Assembly: GCA_034006575.1 (NCBI GenBank)
Contig: JAVESN010000043.1
Coordinates: 1-14,908, forward strand
Reading direction: 5' to 3'
DNA length: 14,908 nucleotides
Origin: Methanimicrococcus sp034006575
GTDB lineage: Archaea; Halobacteriota; Methanosarcinia; Methanosarcinales; Methanosarcinaceae
Shown: positions 1 to 5,811 of the stretch, one piece after another
Position numbering within the stretch: position 1 is the first letter of the stretch
Layout: every line of letters starts with the position of its first letter
Notes under the pieces: model-generated
Database searches by the model: none
What the model was told of the DNA's origin: nothing
Seen by the model: the letters and a program-made list of their open reading frames with translations, nothing else
Translations under genes and position numbers: made by a program

Positions 1-1266
1 GAAAAGGTTGCAATTAAAGAGGCTGCAACCCAAAAAAAGGCAACCAAAGCAGCTGTGACCAAAACGGCTGCAACCAAAAAGCCCAAAGCCGAAACGGACG
101 ATATTGAAACGGTTGATGTTGAAACGGTTGATGTTGAAACGGACGATATTGAAACGGTTGATGTTGAAACGGTTGATGTTGAAACGGTTGATGTTGAAAC
201 GGTTGATGTTGAAACGGTTTCAATTAAAGAGGCTGCAACCCCAAAAACGACAACCTCAAAAACTGCAACCAAAGCAGCCGCCGCTAAAGCAGCTGCAACC
301 AAAGCAACCGCCGTTAAAACAGCCGGTGCTGAAGCAAAAGAAGAATCGGTTGAGGTTCTATCTGAATCCGCCGAGGAAGTTGTTCCAAAAACGCGCGGCC
401 GTAAACCGAAATCTATTACAAAAATTGAATCTGCGGAATCCGAATCTGCGGAATCCGAATCTGCGGAATCCGACCTTGTTGAAGGAGAATCTCCGAAAGT
501 CGAATCCGTTAAAACAAAACCCGTTAAATCGGGATCCGTTAAATCAGAATCCGTTGAAGTGGATGTTGATGCGGAATCAATACCCGAAGAACCGCCCGCT
601 CCGAAACGCAAATATACGCGCAGAAAAAAGACGGAAGAAGCCGAGACGACGGATGATTCCGTTAATACCGGTACCGGCGATGAATCCGTTGAGCCCGAAC
701 GAAAAACAACTTCAAAGAAAAAAACGGTTGAGGAAAACGAATCCGATAAAAAGAAATCTGATACGGCTCAATCCGAGACGACCGAATCCGCTTCCGGTGT
801 TGAAGGCACCGATATTGAAACGCAGATTTATGAATTGATTAAAAATTCGTCGGACGGCATTTATCAAAATGAAGTTTGGAAGCGAATGAATATTGACAGC
901 CGAAAATGTTCTCGAATTTTGAAAAAATTGTTGGACTCGGAGCAAATTGTTCGAGAAGACGCCGTTTTTGGCGGAACCAAAACTTATCTCTTAAAAACCG
1001 TTGCGCAAGAGCGTAAAAAGAATTACGACGTCTTGATGGTTAAAGATATGTTTTCTCCCTGTACCGGATGTATGGGCGAATGTCGCCCGGAATACTGTCA
1101 GGCATTGACCTTTTGGGTGATGAGCCTTCATGAAACTCCCGAAGACCTTTATGCCTCGATGGGTTACAATAACATCTTAGGAACCGAAGAAGAAAATAAA
1201 GATATTGAAACGCCGCCTGAATTTTCGGGCCCGGAAAACGAAGAACACATGATGGGAGAGGAATAA
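1..1266 (+). CDS. Winged-helix / Cys4 protein resembling TFE-beta (RPC34/RPC39-like), repeat-rich N-terminus, 5'-partial
   Basis: The frame is open to the left edge, so the true start lies upstream; the GTG at 55 is probably internal because the residues before it repeat the same Ala/Lys/Thr-rich pattern. Numbering from the edge, about residues 1-270 are low-complexity, Lys/Ala/Thr/Glu-rich and full of tandem repeats. Residues ~271-336 look like a winged-helix domain (IYELIKNSSDGIY, then SRILKKLLDSEQIV, then a TYLLK wing). A cysteine cluster CTGCMGECRPEYC follows, Cys 354, 357, 361 and 366 (CX2CX3CX4C), then a Trp-containing helix. A winged helix followed by four cysteines and a C-x3-FW segment resembles human RPC39 and archaeal TFE-beta, which carry a 4Fe-4S cluster and help RNA polymerase open promoters; that assignment is by-eye inference. 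The alternative is an unrelated Fe-S or zinc HTH regulator. It ends in a long T-rich spacer. Confidence 0.6.
   Translation, partial: EKVAIKEAATQKKATKAAVTKTAATKKPKAETDDIETVDVETVDVETDDIETVDVETVDVETVDVETVDVETVSIKEAATPKTTTSKTATKAAAAKAAATKATAVKTAGAEAKEESVEVLSESAEEVVPKTRGRKPKSITKIESAESESAESESAESDLVEGESPKVESVKTKPVKSGSVKSESVEVDVDAESIPEEPPAPKRKYTRRKKTEEAETTDDSVNTGTGDESVEPERKTTSKKKTVEENESDKKKSDTAQSETTESASGVEGTDIETQIYELIKNSSDGIYQNEVWKRMNIDSRKCSRILKKLLDSEQIVREDAVFGGTKTYLLKTVAQERKKNYDVLMVKDMFSPCTGCMGECRPEYCQALTFWVMSLHETPEDLYASMGYNNILGTEEENKDIETPPEFSGPENEEHMMGEE
91..225 (+). repeat. 15-bp in-frame tandem repeat (9 units)
   Basis: Nine consecutive 15-bp units, gaaacggttgatgtt or gaaacggacgatatt, encode ETVDV or ETDDI blocks in the N-terminal tail of the winged-helix protein; the last unit has diverged to ETVSI. 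Units are almost identical at DNA level, which points to recent slippage or unequal exchange rather than old protein repeats. Confidence 0.95.
427..471 (+). repeat. 15-bp in-frame tandem repeat (3 units)
   Basis: Three perfect copies of gaatctgcggaatcc encode ESAES blocks in the same low-complexity tail. More degenerate Glu-Ser-Val and Lys-Ser-Val blocks follow to about 560. Confidence 0.9.
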
Positions 1267-1654
1267 AATCGTTTGGTTTTTTTTCTTTTTTTTTTGTTCA
1301 ATTTTTGTCCGGTTTGTTTATTTTTTTTTTTTTGATTTTGTTTTGTTTTATTTTTTGTTTTATTTGGTTTTTTTATTTGGTTTTTGTTTTGTTTGATTTT
1401 TGTTTATTTGTTTTTTTTATTTGTTTTTTTTATTTGATTTTTTTATTTGACCTTTCATTTTGTTTATTTTTTGCTTTAAAATATTGTTTTTTTGTTTTGT
1501 TTTTTTGTTTTATTTTTTACAAAATGAAGGATTATCTGCCGATTAACCAAAATGTATTTATACCAACGGTTCCTTGTTATGCTCTGTTCACAAGACCTAA
1601 AACAAGGATGCGTGAACCTCTTTGTTACAAAAACGAATTGCATCGGTTATATAT
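1267..1654 (+). other. T-rich spacer between winged-helix gene and tRNA-Glu
   Basis: No convincing gene. From about 1274 to 1520 the + strand is almost only T and G with T-runs of 6-12, which would give a long U-rich 3' end to the upstream transcript and probably serves as its terminator. The open frame across it (Phe/Leu/Ile only) is a composition artefact. From 1521 to 1654 the sequence is more complex and contains an inverted repeat described separately. Confidence 0.7.
1568..1618 (+). other. Inverted-repeat element upstream of tRNA-Glu
   Basis: ccttgtt (1572-1578) pairs with aacaagg (1601-1607), and ggtt (1568-1571) pairs with aacc (1615-1618) if a 7-nt bulge is allowed. A competing pairing is gttcac (1586-1591) with gtgaac (1612-1617). 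It could be a small RNA, a leader structure for the tRNA transcript, or an operator. Function unknown. Confidence 0.3.
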
Positions 1655-1729
1655 GCTCCAGTAGTGTAGCTCGGCCAATCATTCCGGCCTTTCGAGCCGA
1701 AGACTCGGGTTCAAATCCCGACTGGAGCA
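1655..1729 (+). tRNA. tRNA-Glu (anticodon UUC)
   Basis: A full cloverleaf is visible. The acceptor stem gctccag (1655-1661) pairs with ctggagc (1722-1728), followed by discriminator A1729. The T arm is tcggg / ttcaaat / cccga (1705-1721). The anticodon loop ctttcga (1689-1695) puts UUC at 1691-1693, which reads Glu codons. The D arm begins gtgtag at 1664. The 3' CCA is not encoded, as is common in archaea, and there is no intron. One oddity is that the first anticodon-stem pair (27-43) reads C1684 opposite A1700, a mismatch where U-A would be expected; the other four pairs are intact. Confidence 0.95.
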
Positions 1730-1874
1730 CTTTCTTATCCTTATAATTTTTATTCGTTTTACTTCTGTTTCATTTTCGTTTTACTTATGTTTTCATCTTA
1801 TTTTGATTTTTCAATTTTTCATTTCACTTTCGGGTTTAATTCTTAAATAGAATCAAAGCCTTTAATTCTCTGTT

Positions 1875-2555
1875 ATGACTTCTAAAGCTGTTTTTTGTTT
1901 TGATTTTGATGATTTTTTAAGAGTTGAAAATGCGATTCTTTCCTCAAATATTGAATCCGATGACTTTCTTTCATTTTCATCGAACTTTTATGAAAATCAA
2001 AATACGGATCAAATTCCGGAGTTTTTATCGGAGTCCGATTTGACGGTGGTTTTAATCGGCAAACACACATTTGAAAATCCCTTTTGCCTTCAAATGATTT
2101 ACGAAAGTTTTTGCCGCGGGAACGCTTTTTTGGCGGTTTATTTAGACAACGCCCGCGATGTCAAGAAAAGCGGGCAAGAAATCACCGGCAAAAACCCGCT
2201 GGACCTTTTTTATTTCGAACACAAAGAAGGAAAAACGACACTCAACCAAGGAGCCGTTGTTCTTCCGGGAATGTTGAAAAGACGTTTTTCTTCCAAAGAA
2301 ATAAAAGCAAAAACCGATTTTATCAAAACGTACGATTTCATCAGCGATCACGGCTCAAAAAATCTTAAAAAATGGATGGAAGAAGAACGCCTGCGAAAAA
2401 GCGAATTTTGGGCGGAATGCTTCAAAATCAAAAGTATCGGAGACGGCGAATGGGAAAACGCTTTAAAACTGACACATAAAGGCGGCGTTGCCGGTTTCTT
2501 TTTGTATTATGATTGGGCGGAATCCCTAAAAAAAGAAAATGAAGAGTCGGTTTGA
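1875..2555 (+). CDS. TIR-like protein of the MTH538 / ThsB type
   Basis: A 226-residue protein. The N-terminus (residues 4-24, VFCFDFDDFLRVENAI) looks like the first strand and helix of the MTH538 TIR-like fold. TVVLIGKHTF (57-66) is the typical VLIG-x-T strand, followed by an amphipathic helix, CRGNAFLAVYLD (80-91), GKNPLD (105-110) and YDFISDHG plus a Trp (153-167), matching in order the ThsB landmarks VLIGxxT, GNxIxGI, GPNPFD and YDWxxDDG. This family includes the Thoeris sensor ThsB, which makes an NAD-derived signal after phage infection. The position aligned to ThsB Glu85 appears to be Met74, with Glu77 three residues on, so NADase activity is doubtful. About 55 C-terminal residues are extra. 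No ThsA-like effector is adjacent; the neighbours are tRNA-Glu upstream and nth downstream, convergent. No Shine-Dalgarno site is seen; ttaaatag at ~1843 may be a TATA box for a near-leaderless mRNA. Confidence 0.72.
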   Translation: MTSKAVFCFDFDDFLRVENAILSSNIESDDFLSFSSNFYENQNTDQIPEFLSESDLTVVLIGKHTFENPFCLQMIYESFCRGNAFLAVYLDNARDVKKSGQEITGKNPLDLFYFEHKEGKTTLNQGAVVLPGMLKRRFSSKEIKAKTDFIKTYDFISDHGSKNLKKWMEEERLRKSEFWAECFKIKSIGDGEWENALKLTHKGGVAGFFLYYDWAESLKKENEESV

Positions 2556-2637
2556 TTTATTTTTTTCATTTTGTTTTTCATTTTGTTTTTCATTTTGTTT
2601 TTCATTTTGTTTTTCATTTTTATTTTTTGATTCACGT
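2556..2637 (+). repeat. 12-bp T-rich tandem repeat, probable terminator of the TIR-like gene
   Basis: Four perfect copies of cattttgttttt (2567-2614) and a fifth imperfect copy to 2626 directly follow the TIR-like stop codon. The sense strand is strongly T-rich, suiting an archaeal oligo-U terminator. It also separates the convergent nth gene. Confidence 0.8.
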
Positions 2638-3612
2638 TCAGGTAAACGCGGACGGACAAAGATTTGAAATGGCGCAAACGTCGCACTTAGGTTTTTTGGC
2701 GTCGCAGACGCGGCGCCCGTGAAAAATAAGCGTCAAAGACAAGTCGTCATACTCTTCTTTTTGAACCAATTGCATCAAATCTTTTTCAATCTTTTCCGGA
2801 TCTTCGTATTCCGTCAAACCGATTTTATTTGACAAACGCTTCACGTGCGTGTCAACGGCGATTCCGACATTGATGTTAAAACCGCGGGAGAGAATGATAT
2901 TCGCCGTTTTTCTCCCGACCCCCGGCAACTTTGTCAGCTCCTCCATGGTGTTTGGAACATTTCCGCCGTAATCGTTTAAAATAATGTTGGCGCTGCCGAT
3001 GATATGTTTCGTTTTGGAATTATAAAATCCGGTGGAGTAAATGTCTCTCCCAAACTCGGCCGGATCCGCAAAAGCGTAATCTTCAATTTTTTTGTATTTT
3101 TGAAACAGCTTTTTTGTCACCGTGTTGACCTGCCGATCCGTACATTGAGCCGAAAGAATGGTTGCCGCCAATATTTCAAAAGGGGATTCAAAATTAAGCT
3201 CAACCTCCGGTTTCGGATAAAGCTGTTTTAAAATTTCCCAAATCGCGCCGAAATTTTGCCGATTATCCGGCTTTTTTGAAATCGGAAACGGCGAAAGATC
3301 AAAAAGCGGAATCGGTTCGATTGTCCGATTCACAACCGGCATTTCCGTTACCGTTTGGCGCGGCGTTTTCACATCGGGATTTCCGGCCGATTTCTTAAAA
3401 GACGAACCGGTTGCATTCTTTTTTACTTCTTTTTGTAATGGTTTTTTCGCGATTGTTTTTGTTGGCGTTTGCGCTTTCGGTTGCGTTTTTTTTGGAGTTT
3501 TCGCTTTTATTTGTGTTTTTGCTTTCGTTTGTGTTTCAGCTTTTGTTTTTATTTGTTTTTTTGTTTGTGTTTCGGTGTTTTTTTTTTGTCCTTTTTTCTG
3601 CTGATTTTCCAT
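2638..3612 (-). CDS. nth: Endonuclease III (DNA glycosylase/AP lyase)
   Basis: Base-excision repair enzyme that removes oxidised pyrimidines and nicks at abasic sites. The helix-hairpin-helix LPGVGRKTAN (229-238) carries the catalytic lysine K235, and VDTHV carries the catalytic aspartate D254. The C-terminal iron-sulfur loop has Cys 303, 310, 313 and 319 in the canonical CX6CX2CX5C spacing. The catalytic core (about residues 115-324) has the family's usual length of about 210. The first ~95 residues are an added, very basic Lys/Thr/Gln tail built from short repeats (KAKT, KTQ), probably disordered and perhaps DNA-binding. The ATG at 3612 gives the full frame; an internal start cannot be excluded because the tail is not conserved in the family. 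The gene diverges from RNase Z. Confidence 0.95.
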   Translation of the reverse strand: MENQQKKGQKKNTETQTKKQIKTKAETQTKAKTQIKAKTPKKTQPKAQTPTKTIAKKPLQKEVKKNATGSSFKKSAGNPDVKTPRQTVTEMPVVNRTIEPIPLFDLSPFPISKKPDNRQNFGAIWEILKQLYPKPEVELNFESPFEILAATILSAQCTDRQVNTVTKKLFQKYKKIEDYAFADPAEFGRDIYSTGFYNSKTKHIIGSANIILNDYGGNVPNTMEELTKLPGVGRKTANIILSRGFNINVGIAVDTHVKRLSNKIGLTEYEDPEKIEKDLMQLVQKEEYDDLSLTLIFHGRRVCDAKKPKCDVCAISNLCPSAFT

Positions 3613-3670
3613 TTGACTTTCTTTCCTTTCTTTTTTTAAAAATCTTTTTTATAATGAAATGATTGAACTC

Positions 3671-3681
3671 ATATTTAAATA
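3671..3681 (+). promoter_or_regulatory. TATA box of the RNase Z / nth divergent promoter
   Basis: atatttaaata is centred 28 nt before the RNase Z ATG at 3704, with no Shine-Dalgarno sequence between, so the RNase Z mRNA is probably leaderless. The element is nearly symmetrical and could also direct transcription leftward into nth, with a leader of about 40 nt; a second A/T block (ttttttataatg, ~3645-3656) is another candidate. Confidence 0.6.
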
Positions 3682-3703
3682 ATTAAAGACCTTTTGCTTT
3701 CCC

Positions 3704-4636
3704 ATGCTTAGAATCACGTTTCTCGGAACGGGCGGAGCCTTGCCGTCCACCGAACGAAATCCGGCCGGAATTATGGTCAACCGGAAGGGAGAGCTTTTGC
3801 TTTTTGATTGCGGCGAAGGCTCCCAAAGACAAATGATGCACGCCAAAACGGGTCTTGGCAAAATCAGCGCCGTTTTTTTATCCCACTATCACGGGGATCA
3901 TATTTTAGGGCTTCCCGGTCTTCTTCAAACAATGGGATTTTTAAACCGAGAAGAAAAGCTTGAGATTTTCGGGCCCGACGGCCTTTTTGAAATTCTGGAC
4001 GCTTTTGAAAAACTCGGAACCCATAACCTTCAATATCCGATCGTTCCAAAAATTCTTGTGCCGGGAGACATTGTCCAAAGAAACGGGTACACCGTAAAAG
4101 CCGTCCGCGCCGATCATGACCGCCCCGCCCTCGGATTTATATTGGAAGAAGAAAAAAGGCCCGGCCGTTTCAATCGTGAAAAAGCAATCGAACTCGGCGT
4201 AAAACCCGGGCCCGACTTTGGAAAACTTCATCGCGGAGAAAATATTACGCTTTCAAACGGAAAAACGGTTTACTCAAAAGACGTCGTCGGTCCGGCTCGG
4301 CTCGGGCGCAAAATCTCATACAGCGGCGATACGCGCGAATCCGACGTTTTTTTCTACGAATCCGAAGGAGCCGATTTGGTCATTCACGAAGCGACGTTTA
4401 CATCCGAATTGACCGAAAAAGCAAACGAGTACGGACATTCCACCTCCAAAGGGGCGGCGAAAATGGCTCAAAAATACAATATTAAAAAACTCGTCCTCAC
4501 GCATCTCAGCCCGCGACTGACGGACGAAGCCGAAAGCGTTTACGAAGACGCCGCGCCCGAATTTGAAAACGTCGTCGTCGCCGAAGATTTTATGGAAATA
4601 GATGTTGACTTCCCGGAGGAATATCCGGATGAATAA
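3704..4636 (+). CDS. rnz: Ribonuclease Z (tRNA 3' processing endonuclease)
   Basis: Zinc-dependent metallo-beta-lactamase fold enzyme that cuts the 3' trailer from tRNA precursors; this suits a genome in which the tRNA seen here does not encode CCA. The sequence opens LGTGGALPSTERNP. The zinc motif is SHYHGDH (H61, H63, D65, H66), with further ligands at H138, D209 (SYSGDTR) and H267 (LTHLSPR). HEATF (228-232) and the HST motif (245-247) are typical of this family. GPDFGKLHRG (169-178) is the flexible-arm motif that grips tRNA. At 310 residues it is the normal length for the short form. It has its own promoter and ends at a hairpin/T-run terminator facing ribL. Confidence 0.97.
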   Translation: MLRITFLGTGGALPSTERNPAGIMVNRKGELLLFDCGEGSQRQMMHAKTGLGKISAVFLSHYHGDHILGLPGLLQTMGFLNREEKLEIFGPDGLFEILDAFEKLGTHNLQYPIVPKILVPGDIVQRNGYTVKAVRADHDRPALGFILEEEKRPGRFNREKAIELGVKPGPDFGKLHRGENITLSNGKTVYSKDVVGPARLGRKISYSGDTRESDVFFYESEGADLVIHEATFTSELTEKANEYGHSTSKGAAKMAQKYNIKKLVLTHLSPRLTDEAESVYEDAAPEFENVVVAEDFMEIDVDFPEEYPDE

Positions 4637-4693
4637 TCGGATTCATTTTCAAATTTAAATCCGGCTTTTTTTTAAAAAATCTTTTTTTATTTT
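4625..4693 (+). terminator. Hairpin plus T-run terminator between rnz and ribL
   Basis: ccggat (4625-4630) pairs with atccgg (4659-4664), with an inner gaat/attc pair (4631-4634 / 4641-4644). An 8-T run and a further T-rich stretch follow to about 4700. The left arm overlaps the last codons of rnz. It sits between convergent genes. Confidence 0.6.
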
Positions 4694-5122
4694 TTATTTT
4701 TTAAATTCATTTTTGCGCTCAACGATTTTTGAGGCAATCGCTCGGCTGCTGTAATAATCCCCTTGTTTGGCGGGCAACCGAATCACTTTCGGGAAATAGC
4801 CGCGTTTGTTTAAAGCGTCTTTTAATTCCTTTTCTTGGAATTTTTGATCAAAGCCCAAAACGATAATATCCGGCTGAATTTTTTCAATCGGCTCGAAATA
4901 ATCCGTCAAACTTCCAAGAACCGCGACATCAACAGGCTTTAACGCCGAAATCATTTCCAAACGCTGCGTTTCGGGAACAATCGGCAAAGGTTTGTGATTG
5001 ACATTCACATCGCGGCTCACAATAACATATAACTCGTCCCCGAGATTTTTCGCCTGTTCTAAAAAATACATATGCCCCGGATGTAAAAGATCAAAAGTGC
5101 CGGTCGCCAAAACTCTTACCAA
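4694..5122 (-). CDS. ribL: Archaeal FAD synthase (FMN adenylyltransferase)
   Basis: Nucleotidyltransferase of the cytidylyltransferase superfamily that adenylates FMN to FAD. The nucleotide-binding start VLATGTFDLLHPGH contains HPGH (14-17), and the second signature SSRAI is at 125-129; 142 residues is the usual RibL length. The start is TTG at 5122: it has a Shine-Dalgarno site AGGTGA six bases upstream (5129-5134 on the complement), whereas the nearby ATG at 5127 is out of frame and hits a stop after three codons. An oddity is that the protein has no cysteine at all, although the Methanocaldococcus jannaschii enzyme is described as redox-sensitive with C-terminal cysteines. A related glycerol-3-phosphate or other cytidylyltransferase is possible but less likely. 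Confidence 0.88.
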   Translation of the reverse strand: MVRVLATGTFDLLHPGHMYFLEQAKNLGDELYVIVSRDVNVNHKPLPIVPETQRLEMISALKPVDVAVLGSLTDYFEPIEKIQPDIIVLGFDQKFQEKELKDALNKRGYFPKVIRLPAKQGDYYSSRAIASKIVERKNEFKK

Positions 5123-5128
5123 ATCATG

Positions 5129-5134
5129 TCACCT
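5129..5134 (-). promoter_or_regulatory. Shine-Dalgarno site fixing the TTG start of ribL
   Basis: On the complement AGGTGA lies six bases before TTG (5122-5120). This favours the TTG over the out-of-frame ATG at 5127-5125, which lies too close to it. Confidence 0.75.
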
Positions 5135-5359
5135 AATCTGTTTTTAAAACTTCATTTTTCCTTTCATTCGCTTAACGCTTCATTCGTTTAAATAATCGAT
5201 TCGGCTCAATTTAAAAATATTCTTTTTTGAATCTTTTTAATTTTTTTTAAAAAATAACTCTCATTATTTTTGGAGGATATCCGTTGTGAACACATAAATA
5301 TTTTCTGAATAATGTTTTTTCCTGAAAACAGCATCCGTCCTTTTGGCACTATTATTTTT

Positions 5360-5430
5360 GATACGATTTTTTTGACATTGTTTTTTGATATCGTTTTTTT
5401 GATACGATTTTTTTGACATTGTTTTTGACG
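5360..5430 (+). repeat. 41-bp direct repeat with internal T-tract submotif
   Basis: The sequence beginning gatacgattttttt at 5360 recurs at 5401, with a related gatatcgttttttt block at 5387. Each block alternates a short GAYAYNG or GACATTG motif with a run of 5-7 T. Unit period is 41 bp. Confidence 0.75.
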
Positions 5431-5707
5431 TTACTCATATCAAATAAAACCAGAACCGCCTGTTTTACACACGTTTTTAATTATTTGACATTTTATTTCA
5501 TCAAGATTTTTTAATTTTCATAAAATCCTCGGCCGGCTTTTTGGGACGTGTCGGATATGAACTCAATCCGGAATTTCTTTAAAATAAATATTATTACAGG
5601 TTATTTTTCATGAATCAATTTATATATCTTCTGTTCATTCTTTTGAATTAAAAATAATTTAATATCGGATTTTTAAATCGGTTTTTTTTCTTAATGCATT
5701 TTTAAAC

Positions 5708-5756
5708 TTTTAAAATACTCTTTAAAGAAAAATAAAAACGTCTTTAACTGAGACGT
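5708..5756 (+). promoter_or_regulatory. Promoter and overlapping palindrome of the homocysteine operon
   Basis: The A/T element ttttaaaata (~5708-5717) is a plausible TATA box. About 26 bases on, where transcription should start, lies a perfect inverted repeat ACGTCT-7 nt-AGACGT (5738-5743 and 5751-5756). It could be an operator at the start site or a small hairpin at the 5' end of the mRNA. The leader to the ATG at 5812 would be about 70 nt; gaggt at ~5798 is the likely Shine-Dalgarno site. Confidence 0.45.
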
Positions 5757-5811
5757 GTGAATGATTTAATAAAAGGAAAGAATCGAAGGGTTAAGCAGAG
5801 GTTCAAGTTTT

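Larger units (their letters stand above)
5123..5811. other. Long noncoding spacer upstream of ribL and the homocysteine operon
   Basis: About 690 bases with no convincing gene. It holds the divergent promoters of ribL (a TATA-like tttaaata at ~5189-5196) and of the DUF39 gene, a 41-bp direct repeat at 5360-5430, and a good ribosome-binding sequence at 5272-5276 (GGAGG) that is followed only by very short open frames. Much of it is T-rich. Confidence 0.6.

Noticed and set aside
14..223. Minus-strand Gln/Pro/Phe repeat ORF
   Set aside because: Antisense shadow of the 15-bp repeat array with no domain or start signal.
104..838. Long +2-frame ORF inside the repeat-rich winged-helix gene
   Set aside because: It is a shadow of the 15-bp repeats (any stop-free frame stays open); only the other frame leads into the conserved winged-helix and cysteine domain.
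1305..1664. 119-codon open frame rich in Phe, Leu and Ile
   Set aside because: It is produced by the T-rich spacer, which lacks stops by composition, and it ends in the tRNA gene.
1655..2555. Integrated element at the tRNA-Glu with the TIR-like gene as cargo
   Set aside because: I saw no second copy of the tRNA 3' end and no integrase in the window, so no attachment site can be claimed.
5312..5416. 34-codon hydrophobic ORF in the long spacer
   Set aside because: Its residues come from T-tract repeats, and its ATG is too far from the GGAGG site.
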